The notes: a model not told the origin generated them from the sequence alone. Shown: positions 1 through 6,747, counted from the first letter of the stretch. The stretch: 8,514 nt of DNA from JBBQBQ01 sp038317685 (GCA_038317685.1 JBBQBQ010000151.1:1-8514); one strand, 5' to 3'. A program made the numbers and translations.

Positions 1-66
1 GCCTCCATGTCCCTGAAGTACGATCTTGGCATGAGGGTTCCGCCCCTGGACCCTGCGGCGGGTTGA
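1..66 (+). CDS. Possible 3' end of an upstream gene (partial)
   Basis: Frame 1 is open from the window edge to a TGA at 64-66. It encodes 21 residues ending in DLGMRVPPLDPAAG. I do not recognise the protein. If real, its gene converges on tesA, whose stop is 20 bases further on. The gap holds an imperfect hairpin: GCGGC at 55-59 pairs with GCCGC at 75-79, and an inner GGG/CCC pair surrounds a TTGA loop. The hairpin has no U-run on either strand, so it is at best a weak bidirectional terminator. Open frames this short are common by chance in GC-rich DNA. Confidence 0.22.
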   Translation, partial: ASMSLKYDLGMRVPPLDPAAG

Positions 67-85
67 CCCTCCCTGCCGCGTGACC

Positions 86-739
86 TCAGTCGTTTCCCCC
101 CCGGGGAGTCAGCTCGGCGAGGGTCTTCTGCACCAGCGGCATGATGCGCCGGACGATTTTTGCGACGCCGCGGGGATTGGGGTGGATGCCGTCGGCTTGG
201 TTGAGGGCGGGATCGCCGGCGACTCCATCGAGAAAGAAGGGATAGAGCGGAACCTGGTATTTGGCCGCCAGGCGAGGGTAGATGGCGTCAAAATTGCCAT
301 AATAGTCCCGGCCGAGATTGCGAGGGGCGACCATCCCGGCGAGGAGGACCGCCACCTTTCGTTGCTGCAAACGGGTAAGGATGGCGTCGAGGTTGGCGGC
401 AGTGGCCGCCGGGGGAAGGGCGCGCAGGGCATCGTTGGCGCCGAGTTCGACGATGACAAGATCGGGACGGTCAGCGAGAGCCCAGTCGAGACGGGCCAGA
501 CCGCCGGCGGTGGTATCGCCGGAGACTCCGGCGTTGCTGACGGAGACGGCCAGGCCTTGGGCCTGTAGCGCCCGTTCCAGCTGGGCCGGAAAAGCCTCTT
601 CGGCAGTGAGGCCGTAGCCGGCGGTGAGGCTGTCGCCAAGGACGGTGAGGCGCCACGGCCGGGGATTCTCGGAAGCCGCGAAGACCGGAGGGGCCAGGAC
701 TAGGCATAGCAAGCAAAGACGGAACAGAAAGGCATTCAT
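86..739 (-). CDS. tesA: TesA-type periplasmic GDSL esterase / lysophospholipase / acyl-CoA thioesterase I
   Basis: 217 aa, close to the 208 aa of E. coli TesA. An N-terminal signal peptide is visible: a hydrophobic LCLLCLVLAPP core, with likely cleavage after VFA near residue 21, so the enzyme should be periplasmic. The SGNH blocks are in order. GDSL nucleophile Ser37 lies in VLGDSLTAGYG, the block II Gly74 in GVSGDT, Asn102 in ELGAND, and Asp183/His186 in DGIHPNP. Known family members hydrolyse fatty acyl esters, lysophospholipids and acyl-CoA analogues. The ATG at 737-739 is chosen because it puts the signal peptide at the N-terminus. An upstream in-frame start near 1009 would give a long implausible extension antisense to the ATPase gene. 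The gene is divergent from ybbA and the start codons overlap in CATG. No strong Shine-Dalgarno is seen. The E. coli locus has the same divergent layout. Confidence 0.95.
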   Translation of the reverse strand: MNAFLFRLCLLCLVLAPPVFAASENPRPWRLTVLGDSLTAGYGLTAEEAFPAQLERALQAQGLAVSVSNAGVSGDTTAGGLARLDWALADRPDLVIVELGANDALRALPPAATAANLDAILTRLQQRKVAVLLAGMVAPRNLGRDYYGNFDAIYPRLAAKYQVPLYPFFLDGVAGDPALNQADGIHPNPRGVAKIVRRIMPLVQKTLAELTPRGGND

Positions 740-1421
740 GACGGCACCGATTCTGGAAATATCCAACCTGCATTTGAGTCTAGTCGGTGGTGGCGGCCGG
801 GTCAATATCCTGCGCGGTATCGACTTGACGGTGACCGCCGGAGAGACGCTGAGCATCGCCGGGCCTTCAGGGGCCGGTAAAACCACTCTGCTCATGGCCC
901 TGGCCGGGCTGGAGCGCCCCAGCAGCGGGCTGGTGTGGGTCGCGGGGCTCGATCTGGCCGGCCTCGACGAGGACGGGCTGGCCCGCTTCCGCCGTCGCCA
1001 GATCGGCATTGTCTTTCAATCGTTTCACCTGGTGGCGACGATGACCGCGCTGGAGAACGCCGCACTGCCGCTGGAGTTCGCCGGTGCCGACGACGCCCGG
1101 GAGCGGGCCGCGGAGGCACTGAACTCCGTTGGCCTCGGAGATCGTCTGGCCCACTTCCCTGGCCAGCTCTCGGGCGGAGAACAGCAGCGGGTGGCTCTCG
1201 CCCGGGCCTTTGTCGCCCAACCGGCGCTGCTGTTGGCCGACGAGCCGACCGGTAACCTCGATCGGGCCACCGGGGAACGGGTCATGGACCTGCTCTTTTC
1301 CCTCCAGGCCGAGTACGGCACGACCTTGCTGCTGGTCACTCACGACGAAGTTTTGGCGGGGCGTTGCGGGCGGCGGCTGCTGATGACCGACGGTCGGCTC
1401 TCCGAGCCCGGGGCGCCATGA
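738..1421 (+). CDS. ybbA: ABC transporter ATP-binding protein, YbbA/LolD/MacB-type
   Basis: 227 aa, a single complete ABC nucleotide-binding domain. Walker A is GPSGAGKTT at residues 42-50. The Q-loop Gln94 is in VFQSFHL. The signature LSGGEQQRVALARA starts at 144. Walker B LLLADEP is at 164-170 with catalytic Glu169, followed by the D-loop TGNLD. His202 (VTHD) is the switch histidine. It powers the adjacent FtsX-type permease, as in the type VII (MacB-like) transporters. The ATG at 738 is preferred over one at 624: the domain begins at APILEISNL, and an AAAGG lies 5 bases upstream. The 624 start would add a 38-residue basic tail overlapping tesA. The stop overlaps the next start as ATGA, indicating translational coupling. 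YbbA is chosen over LolD because tesA is adjacent and the permease is a single large protein. Confidence 0.94.
   Translation: MTAPILEISNLHLSLVGGGGRVNILRGIDLTVTAGETLSIAGPSGAGKTTLLMALAGLERPSSGLVWVAGLDLAGLDEDGLARFRRRQIGIVFQSFHLVATMTALENAALPLEFAGADDARERAAEALNSVGLGDRLAHFPGQLSGGEQQRVALARAFVAQPALLLADEPTGNLDRATGERVMDLLFSLQAEYGTTLLLVTHDEVLAGRCGRRLLMTDGRLSEPGAP
777..805 (-). promoter_or_regulatory. Candidate sigma70-type promoter for tesA, inside ybbA
   Basis: On the minus strand, TTGACC (800-805) is followed after exactly 17 bases by TAGACT (777-782). This gives a start of transcription near 770 and a leader of about 30 bases before the tesA ATG. The -35 matches 5 of 6 consensus bases and the -10 matches 4 of 6. 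The site lies wholly inside the ybbA coding region, as it must because the two genes share a start CATG. It is a consensus match only. Confidence 0.35.
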
Positions 1422-3949
1422 GAGACCCTGCGCTTCTCCCTTTGGCCTGGCGCCTGGCGCAGCGCGAACTGCGCAGCGGATTGCGCGGTTTCGGCGTCTT
1501 TCTTGCCTGTCTCTTCCTGGGGGTCTTTGCCATCGCCGCAATCGGCTCCTTTTCCGCCGCGGCCCACCGCGGATTGCTGGCTGATGCCCGGGCGCTGCTC
1601 GGGGGCGATCTCGAAATCGAACTTCACCAGCGCGAGCTGATTCCGGAACAGCGCCGGAGCCTGGGAACCCGGGGCGAGATCTCCGAGGTGGTGGAACTTC
1701 GCACCATGGCCCGGGTGGCGGACGGCGACCGGCGGGCGTTGGTGGAGTTGAAGGCGGTCGATGATGCCTATCCCCTCTATGGTGCGTTGGAGAGTCTGCC
1801 GCCGGCCGGAGTGGCCGCCCTCGACCGGGTCGAGAACGGCGCCTTCGGTGCTCTCGTCGAGGCGACGCTGCTGCAGCGTCTGGGGGTGGAGGTCGGTGCG
1901 ACCCTGGAGGTCGGCGCGGCGCGCCTGCGGATCGTCGGCGTTCTCACCCGCGAGCCCGATCGCACCCTCGGCGCCTTCAGCCTCGGTCCCCGGCTGCTGA
2001 TTGGCCCGGCCGGGTTGGCCGCCACCGGTCTGATTCAGCCGGGGAGCCTGGTCAACTACGCCTACCGGCTGCGTCTGCCGGCCGGAACGGATGCCGCAAA
2101 GGTCAAGACGGAATTGCAGGACTCCTTCCCGGCCGCCGGCTGGCGGGTGCGGACCTGGGAAGAGGCGGCCCCCCGGGTTCGCCGCTTTCTTGACCGGATG
2201 ACCCTCAACCTGACCTTGGTCGGACTCTGCGCCCTTTTGGTCGGGGGCCTCGGGGTGGCCGGGGCGGTGCGCGGTTACCTCGACGGGAAGGTGGTGAACA
2301 TTGCCACCATGAAATGCCTCGGCGCCAGCGGCCGGACGATCTTCACCGGCTACCTGCTGCAGGTCCTCATGCTCGCAGCCCTCGGCGCCGGTTTCGGGGT
2401 GGCGGCCGGGGCGACCTTTCCGGCGGTCGCAGTGTGGCTGGCCGGAGACCGGTTGCCGATTCCGGTGCAGCTCGGCATCTACCCCCTGCCCCTGGCGACC
2501 GCCGCCCTTTTCGGGCTCCTCATCTCCCTGGTCTTCTCCCTGCAAGCCCTCGGCAGCGCCCGGCGGATCCCCCCAGCCCTGCTGTTTCGCGGCTATTCGG
2601 GAGAGGAGCGCCCGGCCGCCGGCAACGGAGTCCGCGCCGCCATCGTCGCGACCGCCACCTGCCTGGCTCTTCTCGCGGTCTTCAGCAGCTCCGATAAGCG
2701 TCTGGCCCTCTGGTTCATCGTCGGCGCGGTCGCCTGTTTCGCCCTGTTCCGCGGTCTCGCCCTGCTGGTTATCGCTGCGGCCCGGCGGTCGCGACGGCCC
2801 CGGCATCCGGGGTTGCGGCTGGCCCTTGCCAATATTCACCGGCCGGGGTCCCCGGCCGGCAGCGCTATCTTCTCCCTCGGATTGGGGCTCACGGCCCTGG
2901 TGATTGTCGCCCTGGTGCAGGCCAACCTCACCCGACTGGTGACGGAGACGGTACCGGCCGAGGCGCCGGCCTTCTTCGTCCTCGACCTTCAGCCCGCCCA
3001 GGTTGCCCCCTTCGAGGCCCTGGTGGCGGGACTGCCGGGGGTCACCCGCCACGATCTTTTCCCGACCTTGCGGGGACGGATCGTGGCTATCGCCGGAACC
3101 CCGGTCGAGCAGGCGGCGATTGCCCCGGGGGTGCAGTGGGCGGTCCACGGCGACCGTTACCTAAGCTACAGCGGGGTTCTTCCGCCCGGAACCGAATTGA
3201 CGGCGGGAAGCTGGTGGCCGGCCGATTACAGTGGGCCGCCGCTCCTCTCGCTGACGGCCGATCTGGCCAAGGGCTTCGGCGTCAAGGTCGGCGACACCCT
3301 GACCGTCAATGTCCTCGGCCGCAATATCACCGCCACCATCGCCAGCCTGCGCAACGTCGATTGGTCGACCTTACAGCTCAACTTCGCCCTCCTCTTCTCC
3401 CCCGGAGTCCTGGAGGCGGCTCCCCACTCCTCCATCGCCACCGTCTATGTGCCGCCGGCCGGAGAGGAGGCGGTGTTTCGCGCCGTCACCGACCGCTTTC
3501 CCAACGTCTCGATGATCGGGGTGCGCGAGGTCTTGGCGAATGTCGAGGGGACCCTGGAACGAATCGCGGTCGCCTTCCGGGCCATGGCGGCGGTCGCGCT
3601 GCTCTGCGGCTTTTTGGTCCTCGGCGGGGCGGTCTCCGCCGACCAGCACCGGCGTCTGCGGGACGCCGTTATCTTCAAGGTCTGCGGCGCCACCCGCGGC
3701 GACCTCCTCATCGCCTTCGGCGCCGAATTCCTCCTTCTCGGCCTCGCCGCCGGTGCCATCGCCGCCCTGGTCGGCAGCCTTGCCGCCTGGGCCATCGTTG
3801 CCGGCCCGATGAGCGCCCCCTTTAAGCTGGCACCCCTGACCCTCCTCCTCACTTTGGTGGCCGGCCTCTCCCTGACCCTCTTTCTCGGCCTGGCCGGGAC
3901 CTGGCGCGCCCTCGGCCAGCGGCCGGCGCCCTGGCTGCGGGAGGAGTAA
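1418..3949 (+). CDS. ybbP: FtsX-type ABC permease, YbbP-like (10 TM)
   Basis: 843 aa, a little longer than E. coli YbbP (about 804). The layout is that of a duplicated MacB/FtsX permease. TM1 is near residues 24-48. A periplasmic domain (about 49-260) is followed by a TM cluster near 262-284, 308-332, 355-378, 405-422 and 428-455. TM7 is near 481-502. A second periplasmic domain (about 505-712) precedes three final TMs near 716-740, 762-796 and 805-828. The cytoplasmic loops VNIATMKCLGASGRTI (about 293-308) and AVIFKVCGATRGDL (about 750-763) are the paired coupling-helix motifs (xxKxLGA) that contact the ATPase. The start is the ATG overlapping the ybbA stop (ATGA). With YbbA it should form an inner-membrane machine that moves hydrophobic molecules toward the periplasm, near the secreted TesA esterase. 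The real substrate is not readable from sequence. Confidence 0.93.
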   Translation: MRDPALLPLAWRLAQRELRSGLRGFGVFLACLFLGVFAIAAIGSFSAAAHRGLLADARALLGGDLEIELHQRELIPEQRRSLGTRGEISEVVELRTMARVADGDRRALVELKAVDDAYPLYGALESLPPAGVAALDRVENGAFGALVEATLLQRLGVEVGATLEVGAARLRIVGVLTREPDRTLGAFSLGPRLLIGPAGLAATGLIQPGSLVNYAYRLRLPAGTDAAKVKTELQDSFPAAGWRVRTWEEAAPRVRRFLDRMTLNLTLVGLCALLVGGLGVAGAVRGYLDGKVVNIATMKCLGASGRTIFTGYLLQVLMLAALGAGFGVAAGATFPAVAVWLAGDRLPIPVQLGIYPLPLATAALFGLLISLVFSLQALGSARRIPPALLFRGYSGEERPAAGNGVRAAIVATATCLALLAVFSSSDKRLALWFIVGAVACFALFRGLALLVIAAARRSRRPRHPGLRLALANIHRPGSPAGSAIFSLGLGLTALVIVALVQANLTRLVTETVPAEAPAFFVLDLQPAQVAPFEALVAGLPGVTRHDLFPTLRGRIVAIAGTPVEQAAIAPGVQWAVHGDRYLSYSGVLPPGTELTAGSWWPADYSGPPLLSLTADLAKGFGVKVGDTLTVNVLGRNITATIASLRNVDWSTLQLNFALLFSPGVLEAAPHSSIATVYVPPAGEEAVFRAVTDRFPNVSMIGVREVLANVEGTLERIAVAFRAMAAVALLCGFLVLGGAVSADQHRRLRDAVIFKVCGATRGDLLIAFGAEFLLLGLAAGAIAALVGSLAAWAIVAGPMSAPFKLAPLTLLLTLVAGLSLTLFLGLAGTWRALGQRPAPWLREE

Positions 3950-3983
3950 TTCACGAAAAGGGCTCAGCCGTGGAGCGTCTCTT

Positions 3984-4003
3984 TGCCGGCGCCTCGGCCG
4001 GCA
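3984..4003 (+). terminator. Weak hairpin downstream of ybbP
   Basis: TGCCGGC (3984-3990) and GCCGGCA (3997-4003) form a perfect 7-bp GC-rich stem around a 6-base loop, 35 bases after the ybbP stop. No U-run follows, so it is not a canonical intrinsic terminator. It is listed because it is the only hairpin close behind the operon. Confidence 0.2.
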
Positions 4004-4022
4004 TCGGCGATCCGAGAAGGTT

Positions 4023-4196
4023 CCGTTCCGGATCATCCAGGAAGTCGAAGGGACGCCGGTGGCGATTCTGAACCATAACAAGCCCAGCGCCTATCCGGTT
4101 CCGACCGAGGGCCTGTAGCGGCCGCGGGTCGAGTTGGCCCGGCTGCGCGGCATGGCCGACCGGCAGGCGAGGGGGCGGATAAGGGAGTGATTTTGG
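4023..4196 (+). repeat. 174-bp direct repeat, copy A
   Basis: This stretch recurs in the same orientation at 6804-6976 with only a handful of substitutions and one single-base deletion in the second copy. The match starts at CCGTTCCGG and ends sharply at GATTTTGG on both sides, and the flanks are unrelated. It has no terminal inverted repeats, so it does not look like a transposon in itself. It contains the antitoxin relic described separately. The two copies bracket the fic gene and the first RAYT element. Confidence 0.93.
4026..4190 (+). pseudogene. Relic of a Phd/YefM (RelB/StbD-like) antitoxin, copy A
   Basis: Reading from 4026 gives FRIIQEVEGTPVAILNHNKP and then SAYPVPTEGL before a TAG at 4116-4118. 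The same frame continues as RPRVELARLRGMADRQARGRI and stops at 4188-4190. The 'xPVAILNHNKPxxYxVPxE' core is characteristic of the central part of Phd/YefM-type antitoxins, in which the segment beginning at the 'YE' that follows is usually helical. The N-terminal DNA-binding part is missing: the upstream in-frame codons are basic and unlike the family and lack a plausible start. The gene is therefore truncated and interrupted. No toxin partner is seen next to it. The family assignment is from memory of the motif. Confidence 0.5.
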
Positions 4197-4242
4197 ACCG
4201 TGGTGGACCTGGTTTTGCCGAGGTCTTCAGATCGGTGCGGAG

Positions 4243-4371
4243 ATGGGAGACTTGTGGAAATACGGGCAGTGTCCCGAATGGCGCAAGGCCGGTGCTTCTG
4301 CCTGGTTGGATCCTCGTACTTTACTTCTGTCTCGTGTCAATGGCAGACCCCGTCGGGTCACTCTATTTTAA
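4243..4371 (+). pseudogene. Unrecognised short ORF, possible gene tail, convergent with fic
   Basis: A frame open from just after a stop at 4180-4182 runs to TAA at 4369-4371. From the only ATG (4243) it encodes 42 aa with protein-like composition, e.g. YGQCPEWRKAGASAWLDPR and then SRVNGRPRRVTLF. It has no Shine-Dalgarno and I do not recognise it, so it may be the leftover 3' end of a gene truncated at the edge of the 174-bp repeat. Its stop and the fic stop are both provided by one TTTTAAAA palindrome (4366-4373). The stretch also carries GGGCAGTGTCCC (4265-4276), which resembles the heads of the REP-like repeats further on. Confidence 0.22.
4346..4371 (+). terminator. Hairpin plus U-rich tract at the convergent fic 3' end
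   Basis: GACCC (4346-4350) pairs with GGGTC (4355-4359) around a CGTC loop. On the plus strand it is followed by ACTCTATTTT, an intrinsic-terminator-like layout. On the minus strand the hairpin starts 8 bases after the fic stop but has no U-run. The 5-bp stem is short. Confidence 0.3.
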
Positions 4372-5474
4372 AACTCCCGCAGCGAATAACTGGTACTACG
4401 ACCTCCGGCTGCATCTTTCGCTAGGACACCCCATTCCATCAGGCTGAGAAGATCGCGGAGCGCAGTATCCTGAGAACACTTCGTCAGTTTTGCCCATTTG
4501 GACGAAGTCAGTTTGCCTTCGAAGCCTTCCAGAAGTTTGTTAAGAATAAGGCGTTGACGGTCATTAAGCGGCAGGCTGGCGTAGGTTTCCCAGAAACGGG
4601 CCTTCCTGATTACATTTGCCAGCGATTCGTCAGCCGCGTCAATCGCCCGACCAAGACAGTCCAAAAACCACTCCAGCCTTTTTGTAATATCCAAGGTCCC
4701 TTTCTGTGTTTCCTCTAAACCACCGTAGTAGGCGTTGCGCTCATGACGTATCTGCGACGACATGCTGTAAAAACGTTGACTGCTCTGTTCCGATCGAGCC
4801 AGCATCATGTCAGCGATGGCACGGGCGATCCGACCGTTGCCGTCATCGAAAGGATGTATGGTCACGAACCAGAGGTGGGCAATCCCTGCTTTCACCACAC
4901 AATCCGTGGAGTCATCACTGTTGAACCAATCGAGAAAGGCTGTCATCTCCTTTTCGATCCGCCCGGCAGCCGGCGCTTCAAAATGGACTCGTTCGCGCCC
5001 GAACGGACCCGAAATAACCTGCATAGGTCCTTTGGCGTCATCGCGCCAAGCACCGATAGTAATCTTTACAAGTTGAGATTTGTGTGAGGGAAAGAGCAGT
5101 GTGTGCCAAGCGAAGAGCCTTTCCTTTGTCAGAGGCTGAGCGTAATGCTGAGTTGCATCAAGGATCATCTCAACCACGCCGTCGATGTTTCTGTCAGCCG
5201 CGACCAGTGCTCCTATGTCAATTCCCAGATGCTTGGCAACGGAGGAACGGACTTGATCCTGATTGAGGATTTCTCCTTCAATTTCGCTGGATTTAAGGAC
5301 ATCCTGAGTCAAAGTGTTTACTACGGCTTCCGCACGGGAAGAATATCCAAGGTTTTCCATACGCCCTATAAGGCGTCCCTGCCGGTGACGCACGTCAGCC
5401 AAGCGTTGCAGTACTACATCCCGGCTCCATCGAAACTTGGGCCAATCCGGCAATTCGTGGATATATGGTGCCAT
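4368..5474 (-). CDS. Fic family protein (DUF4172-type N-terminus), predicted AMP-transferase
   Basis: 368 aa from the ATG at 5472-5474. The N-terminus (YIHELPDWPKFRW...GRLIGRMENLG) matches the DUF4172 domain found in front of many stand-alone Fic proteins. A class II inhibitory motif, (S/T)xxxE(G/N), is present as SSEIEG at residues 62-67. The catalytic loop HPFDDGNGR (207-215) is a perfect HPFx(D/E)GN(G/K)R match with His207. The C-terminal ~70 residues look like a winged helix (LPLNDRQRLILNKLLEGF, then SSKWAKLTKCSQDTALRDL). Family members transfer AMP, or occasionally other groups, from NTPs to protein hydroxyls and are restrained by the inhibitory Glu. The target is unknown. An alternative GTG at 5483 abuts the ribosome site and is rejected. 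Base composition is clearly less GC-rich than tesA-ybbAP, which suggests horizontal acquisition. The gene is monocistronic, with its own promoter and palindrome. Confidence 0.92.
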   Translation of the reverse strand: MAPYIHELPDWPKFRWSRDVVLQRLADVRHRQGRLIGRMENLGYSSRAEAVVNTLTQDVLKSSEIEGEILNQDQVRSSVAKHLGIDIGALVAADRNIDGVVEMILDATQHYAQPLTKERLFAWHTLLFPSHKSQLVKITIGAWRDDAKGPMQVISGPFGRERVHFEAPAAGRIEKEMTAFLDWFNSDDSTDCVVKAGIAHLWFVTIHPFDDGNGRIARAIADMMLARSEQSSQRFYSMSSQIRHERNAYYGGLEETQKGTLDITKRLEWFLDCLGRAIDAADESLANVIRKARFWETYASLPLNDRQRLILNKLLEGFEGKLTSSKWAKLTKCSQDTALRDLLSLMEWGVLAKDAAGGRSTSYSLREF

Positions 5475-5480
5475 TCGCCG

Positions 5481-5488
5481 CACCTCCT
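5481..5488 (-). promoter_or_regulatory. Shine-Dalgarno of fic (decides the start)
   Basis: On the minus strand AGGAGGTG lies 6 bases before the ATG at 5474. This near-perfect anti-16S match includes the alternative GTG (5481-5483), so that GTG cannot be the initiator. The 368-aa start is therefore preferred. Confidence 0.85.
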
Positions 5489-5516
5489 GCGGTGAATATA
5501 CCTCGTATTCACCGCA
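5488..5516. promoter_or_regulatory. Perfect palindrome over the fic promoter (probable operator)
   Basis: TGCGGTGAATA (5488-5498) and TATTCACCGCA (5506-5516) form a perfect 11-bp inverted repeat around a 7-base spacer. It covers the -10 box, most of the promoter spacer and the predicted start of transcription. A dimeric repressor bound here would block fic directly. As RNA it would also be a hairpin, but transcription should start at or inside its promoter-distal arm, so a DNA operator is more likely. The regulator is not known. The winged-helix tail of Fic itself is one candidate. Confidence 0.6.
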
Positions 5517-5523
5517 CAGGCAA
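5495..5523 (-). promoter_or_regulatory. Sigma70-type promoter of fic
   Basis: On the minus strand TTGCCT (5518-5523) is followed after 17 bases by TATATT (5495-5500). The predicted start is about 5488, leaving a leader of roughly 14 bases that just includes the Shine-Dalgarno. Box quality and spacing are good and the site lies at the expected distance from a well-defined start. Confidence 0.65.
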
Positions 5524-5614
5524 GTTGTTGCTGGGGGTAATTTTCATTTTCTGATTATCGCGACCAACGGGCCGGGAGAACATCGGCGGTTTTAGCCCGC
5601 TGCTTCTTCCTGGT

Positions 5615-5634
5615 TAAAAATACTGTCCCCGGAA
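5615..5634 (-). repeat. Solo REP-like sequence, GGGGACAGTATTTTTAA type
   Basis: On the minus strand this reads TTCCGGGGACAGTATTTTTAA over about 20 bases. It has the same GGGGAC head as the RAYT end repeats in this window but a different tail (AGTATTTTTAA). No transposase abuts it, so it looks like a solo end or remnant of a related element. From memory, similar sequences are common next to RAYT-type transposases in this bacterial group. Confidence 0.4.
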
Positions 5635-5660
5635 CTCCTTAGGGTAGTTTGGTTTACCCC

Positions 5661-5695
5661 GGAATGACCATTTACACAAACCTTGTTACACCCCC
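5661..5695. mobile_element. Possible IS256-type end remnant
   Basis: The plus strand reads CATTTACACAAACCTTGTTA and then CACCCCC. Read from the other strand it starts GGGGGTGTAACAAG and continues into TTTGTGTAAATGG. That general pattern (G-rich start, TGT..A..AA, TTTGTGTAAA) resembles the terminal inverted repeats of IS256-family (mutator) elements as I remember them. No transposase coding sequence is attached, and the assignment is tentative. Confidence 0.25.
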
Positions 5696-5711
5696 AGCGG
5701 TCGGCGTCCAT

Positions 5712-5773
5712 GAAGACGCAAGGGGACGTTGTTTAATTGTCAGAAGACGCAAGGGGACGTTGTTTAATTGTCA
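5712..5773 (+). repeat. Perfect 31-bp tandem duplication at the left end of RAYT element 1
   Basis: Units 5712-5742 and 5743-5773 are identical. Each consists of a GAAGACGCA leader, the 20-bp end repeat AGGGGACGTTGTTTAATTGT and CA. The inner unit provides the left end and the stop codon of the transposase gene. The outer unit is an extra solo copy of the end plus a few flanking bases. Confidence 0.95.
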
Positions 5774-6741
5774 AGCAACCTCAGCAACTGCGGTTGCCGT
5801 TTCACAATCAAGGTTCCGCGGCTGGCGGCGTGGCTGACCCCGGCCCGGCCTAGGTTCAGGTGGCGCGCCACCTCTGCGCCGTTGTGGCCTGTCTCACGCA
5901 CGGCAAGATAGCAGATGACGCTGCGAATTTCGGCAAGCCGGGCTGTCCGCGATCGCTTCCGGATCTGTGCCGGGTCGACACCGAAATGGCGGCAGACTCT
6001 TTCGACGATCTCGCCAATGCCGAGTCCAGAGAGCCCCCTCGATTCCAACCCCGACCGGACCTGGAGAGATTGGATGAAGTCGCTCCCTCCGAGGATTCGC
6101 GGATCGTGTGCTCCCTCGGCCGCCAACGCATCGGGGTCGGCCTCCGGTTTACGCGGCGCACCAACCAATTCCGGGCGTCGTCCGGCAGCAACGCCGTCGG
6201 CCACGAAACTCCGGTAAAGACGCTGCGCTTCGGTCCTGTCCTGGGAAAACAGCAGCAGAACGTCATCCGTCCGCTGTCCTTCCAGGGAAGACCTGCCCAA
6301 AAGGACCGCGTGCCCGGCCCAGGGAAAACCATCGAGCTGATCGAGTTCCGCGACCAGCCCCGCACGCAGCGGGTTGAGATGGATGTAGCGGACGAGTTCC
6401 AGAAGATAGGAATCTTCCTCGCACACAAGGGACTTGTAGCGGTTTTGGAAAAGGTGGCCGCTGCGGTGGTGGCGCAGGTTGAAACCGACGGCGTATCCCG
6501 TCAGCAGTCGGCGCATAAAGGGGGCCAGGCGCGAGTGGCGCGGACACAGGAGAAGGTGAAGGTGGTTGGTCATGAGCGACCAGGCCAGGCAGTCGGTGCC
6601 GGTTTCGCGCAGGAGCAGCGACATCCTGTCGAGGAATCTGCGGCGGTCGCGATCGTCAATAAAGATGTCGCAGCGGTTGACGCCGCGGACGATTACGTGT
6701 TGCAGGAGGCCTGGAATGTCGATGCGTGCGGAGCGGGGCAT
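5764..6741 (-). CDS. RAYT / IS200-like Y1 transposase with DnaA-type HTH C-terminus
   Basis: 325 aa. The N-terminal Y1 (HUH) nuclease domain starts at MPRSARIDIPGLLQHVIVRG. The metal-binding HxH is His60-x-His62 in MTNHLHLLL. MRRLLTGYAVGFN and GHLFQNRYKS follow. The likely catalytic Tyr119 is in RYIHLNPLRAGLV. A middle segment contains FVADGVAAGRRPELVG. The C-terminus (about 241-310: IGEIVERVCRHFGVDPAQI...EIRSVICYLAVRETG...VARHLNLGRAGVSHA) resembles the DnaA-C / HTH DNA-binding domain seen in longer RAYTs. By family, it nicks and rejoins single-stranded DNA at its cognate repeats. The final Asp-Asn-stop codons are encoded within the left inverted repeat. By my count 35 of the first 60 residues match the transposase at 7010-8008. 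The gene appears intact. Confidence 0.9.
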   Translation of the reverse strand: MPRSARIDIPGLLQHVIVRGVNRCDIFIDDRDRRRFLDRMSLLLRETGTDCLAWSLMTNHLHLLLCPRHSRLAPFMRRLLTGYAVGFNLRHHRSGHLFQNRYKSLVCEEDSYLLELVRYIHLNPLRAGLVAELDQLDGFPWAGHAVLLGRSSLEGQRTDDVLLLFSQDRTEAQRLYRSFVADGVAAGRRPELVGAPRKPEADPDALAAEGAHDPRILGGSDFIQSLQVRSGLESRGLSGLGIGEIVERVCRHFGVDPAQIRKRSRTARLAEIRSVICYLAVRETGHNGAEVARHLNLGRAGVSHAASRGTLIVKRQPQLLRLLDN

Positions 6742-6747
6742 GGGGGG

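Noticed and set aside
624..737. 38-residue N-terminal extension of the ABC ATPase from ATG 624
   Set aside because: It is basic and low in complexity and lies antisense to the tesA signal-peptide region. ABC domain homology starts at the 738 ATG, which has a ribosome site.
1340..3148. 602-codon open frame on the minus strand opposite ybbP
   Set aside because: It is antisense to a clear 10-TM permease. It is rich in Gly/Arg/Gln/Glu/Pro with no domain-like segments, as expected of a mirror frame in GC-rich coding DNA.
5712..5773. Tandem repeat considered as a minimal CRISPR
   Set aside because: The two units are directly adjacent with no spacer and contain the RAYT end repeat. No cas genes are in the window.
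5649..5837. 62-codon plus-strand frame across the IS256-like sequence and the tandem repeat
   Set aside because: It crosses non-coding repeats and the 3' end of RAYT 1 in antisense. It has no family features.
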